35,509 nucleotides of DNA from Chlamydiales bacterium (GCA_029240195.1 JARBTN010000009.1:1-35509); one strand, 5' to 3'. Numbered from the stretch's first letter, positions 8,207 through 18,524 are shown. The notes: generated by a model from the letters alone, not told the origin. Numbers and translations are program-made.

Positions 8207-10648
8207 TTAAAGGGAGACAGGCTTGGCGTGCCAGATCTCGTCGGCGTATTCTTTGATGGTGCGGTCTGAGGAGAAGAAGCCCATGTTGGCCACGTTGACA
8301 ATCGATTTTTTGGCCCAAAGCGTCTTATCTTGGTAGACTTGCTCCACCTGCTTTTGCTTTTCAATGTAGGATTTGAAATCGGCCAGCAGCAAGTAGCGGT
8401 CGCCGCCGTGCACGAGGCTGTCAAAGATGGGCTTGAACAGATCGGGCTGCTCGGGGCAGAAGTAGCCTGAGCCGATCATGTCGAGGACGCGGCGAATGAG
8501 GGGCTCTTGCTGGTAAATTTCGAGGGGGCGGTAATTGCTTTTCAACTTGGCCGCCTCATCCGATTTCAGGCCGAAGATGAAGATGTTGTCGGCTCCCACT
8601 TCTTGCAAGATCTCAATATTGGCGCCGTCGAGCGTGCCGATCGTCAGCGCTCCATTTAAGGCAAATTTCATGTTGCCTGTTCCGGATGCTTCGGTGCCCG
8701 CTGTGGAGATTTGCTCGGAGAGGTCGGCCGCCGGGATCACTTTTTCGGCTTGAGACACGCAGTAATTTTCTAAAAAGAGCAGGTTCAAGCGGCCGCCGAC
8801 AGCAGGGTCGTTGTTGATGACCTGGGCGATCGAGTTGGCTAGCTTGATAATCAGCTTGGCCATGTAGTAGCCAGGAGCTGCCTTTCCGCCGATGAAGACC
8901 GATCTTGGAATGTGAGTTGCGTTTGGATTATTCTTAATTTCCAAGTACAAATGGATGACATGCATGATATTGAGCAGTTGCCGCTTGTATTCGTGAATCC
9001 GTTTAATTTGGCAGTCGAAGAGGGAATTGGGGTTGATGTCTGCATGCTGCGTCTTTTTGAGGTAGTGGACGAGACGCTCTTTATTTTTTTGTTTGATCTC
9101 CATCCACTCTTTTTGGAAGGAGGCGTCGTCTTGTAGCGGCAGCAGTTTAGAAAGCTGGCTTAGGTCGGTTATCCATTCGGAGCCGATGGCTCGCGTGATG
9201 AGTTCGGAGAGGCCACGGTTGGCCTTCTTGAGCCAGCGTCTAGGGGTGATGCCGTTTGTTTTGTTGATGAAGCGCTCTGGATAGAGCATATAAAAGTCGG
9301 GGAAGACGTCTTTTTTAATCAACTCGCTGTGCAGGGCCGATACGCCGTTGACTTTTTGGCTGCCGACAATGGCCAGGTAGGCCATGCGCACGCGCTTGTC
9401 ATCGCTTTCTTCGATGAGGGAGATGCGGCTAAGTAAATTGGGGTCGTTAGGGAAGCGCTCGGCCACTTCTTTGAGGAAGTGATCGTTGATTTGGTAGATG
9501 ATGTGCAGGTGTTTGGGAAGTAAGTTGCCAAAGATGGAAAGGGGCCATTTCTCAAGCGCTTCGGGCATGATGGTATGGTTTGTGTAGTTGCAAGTAGCGC
9601 GGGTGACAGCAAAAGCTTCATCCCAGCTGAGTTTTTCTTGATCGGTCAAAAGGCGCATCAGCTCGGGGATGACGAGGGCGGGGTGGGTGTCATTGAGCTG
9701 GATGGCGCATTGGTCGCCTAAGTTTTTGCAGGAGCCATGTTTTTTCTTGTGGCGGCGCAGAATGTCTTGCAAGGTGGAAGATACAAGGAAGTACTCTTGT
9801 TTTAGGCGTAAGATCTTCCCCTCGATTTGTTCATCGTTGGGGTAGAGCACACGTGAGATGTTTTCCGTGCGGTTTTTCTCCTCGACAGCGCGGATGTAGT
9901 CGCCATGGTTGAAGTAATTGAGCTCGAATTCGCGCGAAGATTTGGCCGCCCAAAGTCTCAGTGTGTTGACCGTATCGTTTTTGTAGCCGGGGATGGGCGT
10001 GTCATAGGCCATGGCCATCACGTCTTGAGAGTCGACCCATTCCATCTCAGTCTTGCCTTCGCTGTCGGTCTTTTGTTCTAGACGGCCGTAAAAGCGAACG
10101 GGGTAGAGGTATTCCGGGCGGGCAATTTCCCAGGGGTTGCCATAGCGCAGCCAGTTGTCGGGCACTTCTTGCTGGTAGCCGTCTTTGATTTTTTGAGCAA
10201 AGATGCCGTATTCATAGCGGATGCCATAGCCATAGCCGGGAAGTTGGAGGGTGGCTAAAGAGTCTAAGAAACAGGCGGCAAGTCGGCCGAGCCCGCCGTT
10301 GCCAAGGCCCGCATCCCATTCCATTTCGCGCACCTCTTCGATGTCGATGCCCAGCTCTTTTAAAGCTTCTTGGGCGATGGGCAGGATATCTAGGTTGATC
10401 AGGCTATTGCCCATGGTGCGGCCGATTAAGAACTCTAAGGAGAGGTAGTAGACCCGTTTGGCATCTTTTTTATAGTAGTTTTTCTGGGTTTCGATCCAGC
10501 GAGCAACGAGCAAATCCCGGATGGCGTGAGCCATGGCCAGGTAGTAGTCTCTTTTGGTTGCGGTACTCGGATCTTTTGCCAGAGTAAAAAGAAGGTGGTC
10601 CAGTACAGATTTTTTAAAAGACTCTTTACTAGGTTTTTCCATGCTCAA
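8207..10648 (-). CDS. glgP: Glycogen/starch/alpha-glucan phosphorylase
   Basis: 813 aa with family hallmarks: RVYYLSLEFLIGRTMGNSL, NGGLGRLAACFLDSLATL, QLNDTHPALVIPELMR, NKTNGITPRRW, EASGTGNMKFALNGALTIGTLDGANIEI. Confidence 0.97.
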   Translation of the reverse strand: MSMEKPSKESFKKSVLDHLLFTLAKDPSTATKRDYYLAMAHAIRDLLVARWIETQKNYYKKDAKRVYYLSLEFLIGRTMGNSLINLDILPIAQEALKELGIDIEEVREMEWDAGLGNGGLGRLAACFLDSLATLQLPGYGYGIRYEYGIFAQKIKDGYQQEVPDNWLRYGNPWEIARPEYLYPVRFYGRLEQKTDSEGKTEMEWVDSQDVMAMAYDTPIPGYKNDTVNTLRLWAAKSSREFELNYFNHGDYIRAVEEKNRTENISRVLYPNDEQIEGKILRLKQEYFLVSSTLQDILRRHKKKHGSCKNLGDQCAIQLNDTHPALVIPELMRLLTDQEKLSWDEAFAVTRATCNYTNHTIMPEALEKWPLSIFGNLLPKHLHIIYQINDHFLKEVAERFPNDPNLLSRISLIEESDDKRVRMAYLAIVGSQKVNGVSALHSELIKKDVFPDFYMLYPERFINKTNGITPRRWLKKANRGLSELITRAIGSEWITDLSQLSKLLPLQDDASFQKEWMEIKQKNKERLVHYLKKTQHADINPNSLFDCQIKRIHEYKRQLLNIMHVIHLYLEIKNNPNATHIPRSVFIGGKAAPGYYMAKLIIKLANSIAQVINNDPAVGGRLNLLFLENYCVSQAEKVIPAADLSEQISTAGTEASGTGNMKFALNGALTIGTLDGANIEILQEVGADNIFIFGLKSDEAAKLKSNYRPLEIYQQEPLIRRVLDMIGSGYFCPEQPDLFKPIFDSLVHGGDRYLLLADFKSYIEKQKQVEQVYQDKTLWAKKSIVNVANMGFFSSDRTIKEYADEIWHAKPVSL

Positions 10649-10948
10649 TTGTTCCTAAGGTGAATTTGTTGCCAGTTAGGGCATCTCATCAGATGCAATC
10701 GATTTTCGGCCCGTTTGTCGTCGCTCTCGTCGTTACAAGATAAAAAGCTAGAGGTGCTTTTTCATCTCTTTTTAGCAAGGGAAGAGCGCTGGCTCGATGT
10801 GGCGCCTATGGATGAAAATAGAATGAAAGGAATTTTTTAGCAAATTGAAAAGGATATTTTGAAAGGGGCGAGGGGCGCTTTTAGCGCAGGAAGTAGTGAC
10901 TTTTTTTTAGAGTGAGAAGGCGCAAGCTGTTGCCTGTCTGCGCTTAAA

Positions 10949-10985
10949 AAAAAATCCCCATGCCCTGAGGCTATGGGGATTTTTT
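10949..10985. terminator. Terminator downstream of the T3SS translocator genes
   Basis: AAAAATCCCCAT / ATGGGGATTTTT inverted repeat just past the 11013 stop on the minus strand. Confidence 0.8.
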
Positions 10986-11012
10986 GCAAAAAAAAGAGGC
11001 GCTAAAAAAAGA

Positions 11013-11642
11013 TTAGCCAGCTATTTGGCTGAATGCGCTATGTGCACTGTTCTTAAGCTGCAAGTCTGCCTGCTGGATTTGGTTGTAGCGGCGTTTGGCC
11101 TCTTCGGCATTAGACTTAGCATCTTGCCTAGCGGATCTGATCTGCTCTCCCACTTCATTGAGGCCTTTAAGACGGGTCTCTCTCCATATTTGTGGGAAAG
11201 AGGCTCCTGTTTGGGAAGCGCTGGACATGCCTTTGCACCACTTAGAGGTCAAGGCGCTAAATTTTTGAATGTCAAACTGGTTGTCCGTCTGAAAGGCAGA
11301 GAGGTTCAAGAAACGATGGCTCTCGGCCAGGCCACCGATGGAATTGGCAGCAAACGGTGCGGTGACGCCGGCGATAGACAGGGCAATGGAGGCCCCTTTC
11401 AGCCCAGCTTCTAAGTAAGATTGCGAGCTGTTATCTAAGACTTGAGCATGATTTTTAATCCGCATGTCCTGATAGTCTCTCGCCTCTTCCCTTTGTATTT
11501 TCTGGGTGTCGGTGTCTAGGAGCATCTCAATCATGTTGAGCAGCTCGAGCAATCTCTCGATGGAGCTATGCTGGCTGACGCTCAGTTCATAGTCATTTAA
11601 AAGGGCATCTAGCCGATCCGTGGAGGAAGTGATTTTTTGCAT
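11013..11642 (-). CDS. Putative type III secretion translocator, CopD/YopD-like
   Basis: Last gene of the SycD-like/translocator cluster. One hydrophobic segment (GLKGASIALSIAGVTAPFAANSIGG) with coiled-coil flanks. Call rests mainly on context. Confidence 0.5.
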   Translation of the reverse strand: MQKITSSTDRLDALLNDYELSVSQHSSIERLLELLNMIEMLLDTDTQKIQREEARDYQDMRIKNHAQVLDNSSQSYLEAGLKGASIALSIAGVTAPFAANSIGGLAESHRFLNLSAFQTDNQFDIQKFSALTSKWCKGMSSASQTGASFPQIWRETRLKGLNEVGEQIRSARQDAKSNAEEAKRRYNQIQQADLQLKNSAHSAFSQIAG

Positions 11643-11673
11643 AAAAACCTCTTGGGTGGGTTCAATCGTTTAA

Positions 11674-12768
11674 TTAAGATATGGAGCGGTCGATCTGCCG
11701 CAGTTTAGCGGCCGCATTTTTTTTCTCCTGCTCCCGGATCATCTCATAGGAGCGAAAGAGGGCGGCAATGCCGTCTTTACAACTATCGAGGGCCTCTTGA
11801 ATTTTAGGCTGCACCTCTTCTTCTCGCTTAAAGCGTAAGTTTTTGAGCATGGCCTCGATCTTCCGCGTCTTCTCTTCGCTATGCCAGGCCATCCCTTGGC
11901 TTGTCACCTGCGTAATCGATAACAGTGGGGAGATGCCATTTTGCCCTGTGATGCCAAAATAGGCGGCTGTGCTGCTGAAAAGGATGGCCGTCTGCAATGC
12001 GCTGCTGATCTGCTGCTGCTTAGCGGGGTCATCGGAGCAAAGTTTTGCGATCTGTTTCTCGAGCTGGTTGTCTAAGTAGCGATTGAGGACTAAGCCTAAG
12101 CTGACTGAAAGGGTGATGGCGCCGATGAGAGGATCTTTGGAAAAGCCCGCTGCCGATAGGCCACATGCCGTTGTCAATTCCTGGAGGATGGACCATTTTT
12201 TGGTGGACTCGTGCCCCGCCTGAATCTGGCCTTTAATGGAAAGCTGCTCTTGGTTGAGCTCTTTTAATTTTTCGCGGCGCTCGGTGAGGTGTAGCTGGTT
12301 GAGCTCGATGAGCTCCTCTTGCATGGCCAGCTTTTGGTAGAGGTAAGCGGTGAGGATTTGTTCGACGTGGATTTCATCGGAGGAGTCTTGGACTTTGTCT
12401 TTCCAGGTTCTAAAAAACTCGCGCAAGTCTTCCAAAGCGCCTTTAGCTGCTGGATTGCTAACCCCTTTGGGTTTGCTGAGGACGGGATCGAGCGAGGGCG
12501 CTTGGCTCTCTTGCACGCTTGGCGGCAGGCCAAAGGGATTGAGCCAGGACCAGAGCCAAATTTCGGCGATTTGTTCCATCAGGTCGGTGGCGCTGGCCAT
12601 GGTGTCTTGGACGCCCTTGGCAGTCGGCTGGCTTTCTTTGCTCTCTTTGGCATAGGAGAGGGGGCTTTTTTCAAAAGCAAGCTCTTCTTGGCGGTAGAGA
12701 GAATTGCGTCTTAAGAGGTCAATGTCGCCCATGGTCATTCCTTTTGTATCGGTCTTTCGTTGTGGCAT
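11674..12768 (-). CDS. Putative type III secretion translocator, CopB/YopB-like
   Basis: Two hydrophobic segments (LIGAITLSVSLGLVLNRY; QTAILFSSTAAYFGITGQ) after a coiled coil, directly downstream of a SycD-like chaperone gene. Confidence 0.55.
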   Translation of the reverse strand: MPQRKTDTKGMTMGDIDLLRRNSLYRQEELAFEKSPLSYAKESKESQPTAKGVQDTMASATDLMEQIAEIWLWSWLNPFGLPPSVQESQAPSLDPVLSKPKGVSNPAAKGALEDLREFFRTWKDKVQDSSDEIHVEQILTAYLYQKLAMQEELIELNQLHLTERREKLKELNQEQLSIKGQIQAGHESTKKWSILQELTTACGLSAAGFSKDPLIGAITLSVSLGLVLNRYLDNQLEKQIAKLCSDDPAKQQQISSALQTAILFSSTAAYFGITGQNGISPLLSITQVTSQGMAWHSEEKTRKIEAMLKNLRFKREEEVQPKIQEALDSCKDGIAALFRSYEMIREQEKKNAAAKLRQIDRSIS

Positions 12769-13301
12769 GTCTGCATGAAGAGCTCGATGCGCATTTGCAG
12801 GGCTTCATTGCCGTGAGAGAGTCCCTTAGCCTGTTCTAGCCCTTGCAGAGCCTCTTCTAAATTGCTCTGTTTGAAATAGCACTCAGCTGCGTGCAAGTGG
12901 GGCCATGCGTTTTCAGGATCAAGCAGAGCGCACATGGCATATGCTGGCAGCGCCTCGTCGACCAGGCCTTGAGCTTGCAGCGCTGCTGCAAGTCCAAACC
13001 AATGCTTGCCCTCCCTTTCTCGGAAGAGGGTGAGCAAGCGAAAGAGAGCGGTGGCCTGTTTGTGGCGCCGGCCTTGATAGAGCTCGTAGGCCGATTGATA
13101 GAGAAAGTCGATGGTGCTCTCTTTCAAATCGGCAGGCAGGGGGAGAGGCTCCTCTTCAGCGCTTTTCTTTGCCGGCGCATCGCTTGCTCGAATTTGGGCA
13201 ATTAGGCGCGCTGCCAGTTCTAAAGGGCTTTCGGCCCCTTCTTCTAACTTTGAAGCTTTAGCGTCCACCGATTGCTCGGGCTTTATTGAGCTTATCTTCA
13301 T
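12735..13301 (-). CDS. SycD/LcrH-family type III secretion chaperone (TPR)
   Basis: FLYQSAYELYQGRRHKQATALFRLLTLF...WFGLAAALQAQGLVDEALPAYAMCALLDPENAWPHLHAAECYFKQSNLEEALQGLEQA has the SycD/LcrH three-TPR layout. Confidence 0.8.
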   Translation of the reverse strand: MKISSIKPEQSVDAKASKLEEGAESPLELAARLIAQIRASDAPAKKSAEEEPLPLPADLKESTIDFLYQSAYELYQGRRHKQATALFRLLTLFREREGKHWFGLAAALQAQGLVDEALPAYAMCALLDPENAWPHLHAAECYFKQSNLEEALQGLEQAKGLSHGNEALQMRIELFMQTCHNERPIQKE

Positions 13302-13797
13302 GCAGCGGGCGCAGCACGCTTCTAGCTAGCTGAAACGACTCATAGCGCTCATTGGTGAGGCGCGTGACGGTCTGCAGCTGCATGTCGTTTTGCGTATTCA
13401 AATCTTCGACGGTCATTTGGAAATTTTCAAGCAGGCGCTCTCTTTCGTGGACGGTGAACTTGACCTTGCCTTCGTCAATCGGTACGCCCATCTGGCGTGC
13501 CTCTTGAAAGTATTGCTTGAGCTCATCGTTGCCTGAGATATCAAGTGTGCCATCTTCTTTGCTGAGGGCGTTGATGGCTTTTTGCACCTTATGCAAGAAG
13601 CGTACCTGTTCTTGCCCCTCTTTTAAAGCGGCAAATTCCTTTTGAATTCTGGCCTCGATATCGCGCACTCTCTCTGTATTGACAAAGAGCAGCAGCGTTT
13701 CTAAGCTCATATTGCTCGGCTCAGATTCTCCCTCTCGAATCTGTTCAAGGGAGTCGAGCGGATCTACAGGGGTATCGTTGATGAGTGATTCAGTCAT
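13258..13797 (-). CDS. T3SS translocator-operon hypothetical protein
   Basis: First gene of the overlapping minus-strand cluster. 179 aa, charged and helical. Confidence 0.6.
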   Translation of the reverse strand: MTESLINDTPVDPLDSLEQIREGESEPSNMSLETLLLFVNTERVRDIEARIQKEFAALKEGQEQVRFLHKVQKAINALSKEDGTLDISGNDELKQYFQEARQMGVPIDEGKVKFTVHERERLLENFQMTVEDLNTQNDMQLQTVTRLTNERYESFQLARSVLRPLHEDKLNKARAIGGR

Positions 13798-13930
13798 CGC
13801 TTAGCAGCTCCTTGCCATCTGTCTGATTTTTTTATCTTCAGTTTGGCACATCCCTTCAATAAAAAGAAATTAAGATTTGATTAAAGAGCCCCTTTAAGTC
13901 ATTCAAGGCAAACTATCAATCTTTTTTTTA

Positions 13931-14422
13931 TTAGAGGCGACGGGGAAGGAAGTGGGTCAGCATCGAGGCTAAGAGGGTGAAGACGAAAAACGCATAGAGG
14001 GCATCGCATAGGGGCATGATCAAGAGGTCGGCTAAGAAGAAATCAAAAGAGAGGTTGAGCGGTTTAGAAAGGAGGTAGGAGAATGAGACCGTCAAGAGCG
14101 TTGAGAGGACGCTAAAGGAAAAAGTCATGATGGGCAGCGTGGAGAAGCTATCTTCAAAAAAGGTCTGCTTTTGCCCATAGAGCATCCAAGATGACAATGT
14201 ATAGGAAAGGGCAAAAAAACCAAAGGGCATCTCACTGCTGTAGAGGTCGATGGAGAGGCCGATGAGGAGAGAGATCCAAAGAGAGGTGGAAAATTCCTTT
14301 TGGTAATAGGCAATGATGATCAGGGGAGTGAAGTAAGAGAGGCGCAAGTTGAGCAGATGGCAAAACCCTTGGCTGAGGAGCGCCAGGGCAAAAGAGAGGG
14401 GAAGCGAGGGGAGCTTTGGCAT
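13931..14422 (-). CDS. MreD-like membrane protein
   Basis: Hydrophobic, with SLLIGLSIDLYSSEMPFGFFALSYTLSSWML resembling the MreD motif. Internal ATG at 14422 sits directly after the ispA stop. ORF track start is 14485. Confidence 0.5.
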   Translation of the reverse strand: MPKLPSLPLSFALALLSQGFCHLLNLRLSYFTPLIIIAYYQKEFSTSLWISLLIGLSIDLYSSEMPFGFFALSYTLSSWMLYGQKQTFFEDSFSTLPIMTFSFSVLSTLLTVSFSYLLSKPLNLSFDFFLADLLIMPLCDALYAFFVFTLLASMLTHFLPRRL

Positions 14423-14423
14423 C

Positions 14424-15299
14424 TTAAGATAGGTCGGAGGAGAGGAGTTTGCTGGCCAGTTGATAAAGTAAGGAGTGCTTTCCAAACGGTTCTAGGAGCT
14501 GAAGGGCTCTTTGACTCCTCTCTTGGAAGAGGGCGAGGGCTCCTTCTAGGCCGAAGAGGGTGACATAGGTCTTCTTGCCGCGGCTCTCATCCACACTTTT
14601 CTGTTTGCCGTGCTTACTCATGCTTTGGGTCACATCTAAGATGTCATCGGCAATTTGAAAGGCCAGGCCGAATTCTTGAGCAAAGGCGCTGAGCTGTTTT
14701 TCTTGCGCCTTTGAAGCGTTGGCGGCGATGGCTCCGGCTAGGAGGGCGGCCTCGATTAGGGCTGCGGTCTTTTTTAGGTGGATCTCTTGCAAAATCTCCG
14801 ACGAGATTTCCCCCTTTTCCCCTTGGATATCGAGCACTTGTCCGCCGATCATGCCGTTTGATCCGCAGCGATTGGCGATGAGGGAGATAAGGTCCACTTT
14901 TTGTTCGGGCTCGAGCAGAGGCGCTTTGGCCAAAACTTCAAAAGCATAGGTGAGGAGAAAGTCGCCGGCAAGGGTGGCGATCCCCTCTGAATAGACGCGG
15001 TGCAGCGTCAGCTTTCCTCTACGGTAGTCGTCATCGTCCATGCAGGGGAGGTCGTCGTGGATGAGCGAATAGGTGTGCAAGAGCTCGATGGAGAGAGCCG
15101 GCAGCATGGCTTTTTCTCTCAAGCCCTGGCATGCATCGCTGGCAAACAACGTGAAGAGGGGGCGCAGCCTTTTGCCTCCGCTAAATAAAGAATAGCGCGC
15201 GGCCTCTTCGATGAGGGTGGGCTTTGAAGCAAAGAGCCCTTCTAGCGCCGATTCGATGCTGCCTTTTGCCTCCTGGAGCGCTAAGTCTAAAGAGAGCAT
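14424..15299 (-). CDS. ispA: Polyprenyl (farnesyl/geranylgeranyl) diphosphate synthase
   Basis: GGKRLRP, first Asp-rich motif LIHDDLPCMDDDDYRRGK, second motif FQIADDILD, plus KKTA, GGQVLDI and GKKTY. Confidence 0.93.
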   Translation of the reverse strand: MLSLDLALQEAKGSIESALEGLFASKPTLIEEAARYSLFSGGKRLRPLFTLFASDACQGLREKAMLPALSIELLHTYSLIHDDLPCMDDDDYRRGKLTLHRVYSEGIATLAGDFLLTYAFEVLAKAPLLEPEQKVDLISLIANRCGSNGMIGGQVLDIQGEKGEISSEILQEIHLKKTAALIEAALLAGAIAANASKAQEKQLSAFAQEFGLAFQIADDILDVTQSMSKHGKQKSVDESRGKKTYVTLFGLEGALALFQERSQRALQLLEPFGKHSLLYQLASKLLSSDLS

Positions 15300-16768
15300 T
15301 TGAAGGGCTCCTGAAAAGATTCTCTGATCGGGTCTTTATGTAGCTCTTTGCTTGCTCCTGGAGACCCTTCGGCAAAGGCCTCGAGAAAGTCTTGAGCCTC
15401 TTCAATCAGCTCTTGCAGGTTTTGCCCTTCTTGTTGGTAGAGGGGCTTGCGGCCGATGCTGATGTAATTAAACCCTTTTTGAGCCATCTCTAGCGGGGTG
15501 TATTGATTGCGCCCATCGAAAAAGGTGTTTCCTTTCATCACTTGCAAAAGCGCTTCGAAGTTGAGAAAGCGAAACTGCTTCCATTCGGTGACCAGGGCGA
15601 TGGCGTTCGCGCCATGTGCCGCTTCCATCTCATCTTGGCACCAGGTGATTCGGCTGTCAGAGAGGAGTTTTTTGGCGTTGGGCATGGCAATGGGGTCATA
15701 GAGGCGCAAAGAGGCCCCTGATTTGAGAAGGGACTCGATCAGCACTAAAGAGGGAGCTTGCCGCATGTCGTCAGTGTCTGGTTTAAAGGCCAGCCCTAAA
15801 AGGGCAATGGTCTTGCCGACTAATCCCCCTTCTGCAGCAAAGTGGGCATGGATCTTTTCCCCAAGCAGCCTCTTTTGCCGCTCGTTGACGCTCAATGCTG
15901 CATCGATAAGCTCGCTTTGACAGTGAAGCGCTTTGGCTTGCTCCTTTAAAGAGCTCAAATCTTTAGGAAAGCAAGAGCCGCCAAAGCCCATGCCTGCGTA
16001 GAGAAATTGGTAGCCAATGCGCTTGTCAGAGCCGATAGCTTGCCGGATATGGGTGATGTCAGCGCCGCTTTTTTCGGCAAGGGTCGACAGCCAGTTCATG
16101 AACGAGATGCGCAGGGCCAGCATGGCATTGGCGGCGTATTTGGAAAGCTCTGCTGAGGCGATATCCATGACGATCAGTCGCTCATGGCTGAGCATGAAAG
16201 GGGAGTAGAGCTGCTTCATCAAATCGGCATCCCTTTTCGAGTTGGCGCCAATGATGACGCGGTCAGGCTTCATGAAGTCATTGATGGCCGCCCCTTCCTT
16301 TAAAAATTCGGGATTGGAGACGATGCCAAAAGAGAGGGGAAGGGAGCGCCTTTGCAGCACCTCTTCGATAGTCTGGCGCACGATTTGCGAAGTGCCGACT
16401 GGAACTGTCGATTTGATGACGATGGTCTTGGGCTCAGCCATCTCCAGGGCTAAGTCTTGAGCAGCCTTTAAAAGGGATTGCAAGTTGGCAGAACCATCTT
16501 CTCGCTCTGGCGTGTCGACAGCTAAAAAGACCAAAGACGCTTGCTTGACAGCTTCACGGTAGGATGTGGTGAAAGATAGGCGATGGGCTTTGAGATTGCG
16601 CTTAATCATCTCTTCAAGGCCCGGCTCGTAAATGGGCGTCTCCCCTCTTTGCAAGCGGGCGATTTTATCCTGATCAATATCGAGGCAGGTGACTGTATGG
16701 CCCATCTCGGCAAAGCAAGTTCCTGTGACGAGTCCGACGTAGCCAACTCCGATGATGAGCAATTCCAT
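15287..16768 (-). CDS. UDP-glucose 6-dehydrogenase
   Basis: IGVGYVGLVTGTCFAEMGH Rossmann start, VFLAVDTP, STVPVGT, NPEFLKEG, GFGGSCFPKD, LGLAFKPDTDDMRQAPS. Confidence 0.95.
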   Translation of the reverse strand: MELLIIGVGYVGLVTGTCFAEMGHTVTCLDIDQDKIARLQRGETPIYEPGLEEMIKRNLKAHRLSFTTSYREAVKQASLVFLAVDTPEREDGSANLQSLLKAAQDLALEMAEPKTIVIKSTVPVGTSQIVRQTIEEVLQRRSLPLSFGIVSNPEFLKEGAAINDFMKPDRVIIGANSKRDADLMKQLYSPFMLSHERLIVMDIASAELSKYAANAMLALRISFMNWLSTLAEKSGADITHIRQAIGSDKRIGYQFLYAGMGFGGSCFPKDLSSLKEQAKALHCQSELIDAALSVNERQKRLLGEKIHAHFAAEGGLVGKTIALLGLAFKPDTDDMRQAPSLVLIESLLKSGASLRLYDPIAMPNAKKLLSDSRITWCQDEMEAAHGANAIALVTEWKQFRFLNFEALLQVMKGNTFFDGRNQYTPLEMAQKGFNYISIGRKPLYQQEGQNLQELIEEAQDFLEAFAEGSPGASKELHKDPIRESFQEPFKCSL

Positions 16769-17759
16769 GGGCAGTCCTTAAAAGAGTGGAAAAAGAGGGT
16801 GATTATCACAAAAGGGGCTTTAAGGAGTCAACTTCTTCTTGAATGAGCGGGTAAGGCCCTCAGGCCAGCTGACCAATTGCTAGCTCATTTTGAATAGGAG
16901 TCCCTTCTTGTTTTTTTTCGCTTTCGTAGCCCTACGTCCAATGCCCAAAAGAATACCTCTCTTGGGCAACTCCGTCAATGTTGAGCTTTCGCATCGGTTT
17001 TACAGCTCTGCATTAAATGAATGGGGCACTAGACTCCTCAGCTCCGAATCTATATTGAAAATGGCCTTAGAAACTAGCAATTTCAGTAGAAAATCTTTGG
17101 AAAAACTTTAGAAGCTATAAATTGGTTTAAAAATTGATCAATGGAGTTAAATTGTAGACCGAATCGAAAGCCAAAAAAATGCAAAGGGCTGCTTAAAATC
17201 GATATGTTGAGGGAGCGCTGATTCACAGCATTTGACACCATTTCTTGGCCTTGCTGGAGGCCTCGTAAGGCCAGGAGTCATCTGCTTTTTTTGTTCATGC
17301 ATTTGGATTTGAGAGGTTTAAATCTTAAAATTTCATCTGGGAAAGTAATTTTTTTTGCTGGAATAGCAAAAAAAAAAAATTAAAGTGTTAAATTGGCTAA
17401 AGTCCGATTTAATATTTTGTACCTTATATCACTGCCATGCATGGCAAGGGTTTACGGCGCATTTGCTAGAAAGTCGTGAGTCTCTCTTATAGGCGTTGTT
17501 GAGCGAATCTATTAAGTTGCTGATTGACAACCACTTATAAAACCAGCTTCTTTTTCGCAACTCGCTAAAATTCAATGAATTGACTAGACTTATGCAACAA
17601 AGCCTCTCTTATACGCCCCTAACTTATTATAATTAATTTATGGCAACAACATATGTGGTCGGGCACTAGGGTGTCTCGTTACAAATCGTCTTTCACCTAA
17701 GTAGATATAGTTTCATCTGAAAATTTTTCGTTAATTTTTTTTAAAAAAAGGCAGATTAA

Positions 17760-18347
17760 ATGGACAATCAGATAAATGACTCATGTTCTTCAACCTACAC
17801 AGAATGGGAAAGCCTGCAACGAGGTTTATCTCTTAATGCGACAGCTCGCCATTCAGATGCAGATAAAAAAATAGATAGCTCGACAACAAATATACTAAAG
17901 CGAGGCCTGGAACAACCTCAGCAGAGACAACTCTCTAACATGCAAGAATTAGGAATTATCGAAAAAGGAAGTTTTGAAAATAAAGAGATTACAGAAAATT
18001 TTAAAAAAAATTTAAATATTACGCCTGAGCAGCTGAATAAAACCCGCGAAAAATCGAATGAGCTTAAATCTAGAATTAAAGGTGAATCTGAACAATTGAA
18101 CAAGCTCGATGAAAAAACATCGGAAATTGATTTCAGAATTGAATGCCAATCTAAACAATTGGTTGAATTAGGTGAACAATTGAATGAATGGAATGAAAAA
18201 ACAACCAAGTGTAATTTTAAATTTGAATCTGAAAATAATAAACTTAAATTGGAATTAGAGCAGTTAATAAGCGACCAAGAAGATTTCATGAGAGAGTTAA
18301 CAGAATTTCGAATCAAAGTAGCGAATATCAAAACAGAAATAAAATAA
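17760..18347 (+). CDS. Coiled-coil heptad-repeat hypothetical protein
   Basis: EQLN/EQL repeat starts at 18027, 18090, 18174 and 18258, spaced 63, 84 and 84 bp (21, 28 and 28 codons). AT-rich, followed by a terminator. Confidence 0.7.
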   Translation: MDNQINDSCSSTYTEWESLQRGLSLNATARHSDADKKIDSSTTNILKRGLEQPQQRQLSNMQELGIIEKGSFENKEITENFKKNLNITPEQLNKTREKSNELKSRIKGESEQLNKLDEKTSEIDFRIECQSKQLVELGEQLNEWNEKTTKCNFKFESENNKLKLELEQLISDQEDFMRELTEFRIKVANIKTEIK

Positions 18348-18375
18348 ATGTTTGTTGCCTTTAGTTTTTTTGAAT

Positions 18376-18410
18376 ACAGGTTTGCAATAAATTAGAGATT
18401 GCAAACCTGT
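18376..18410. terminator. Terminator downstream of the coiled-coil gene
   Basis: ACAGGTTTGCAAT-aaattagag-ATTGCAAACCTGT, perfect 13-bp stem. Confidence 0.7.
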
Positions 18411-18524
18411 AGGAAATTTTGGTCGGACAACACGAAGGAGTTTCTCTCTGTCGCCTCCCCCTGCCTTTTAAACCTCAGCTTTCAAAGCAGCGGCGCTAAT
18501 AGCTGCTGTAGAAGATAGCGCTTT

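Noticed and set aside
12319-12714. Plus-strand ORFs of 101 and 131 aa
   Set aside because: Antisense to the CopB-like gene; the minus-strand ORF has the supported operon context.
16890-17111. 73-aa plus-strand ORF in a long intergenic region
   Set aside because: No clear RBS, atypical composition, no family pattern. Treated as chance.
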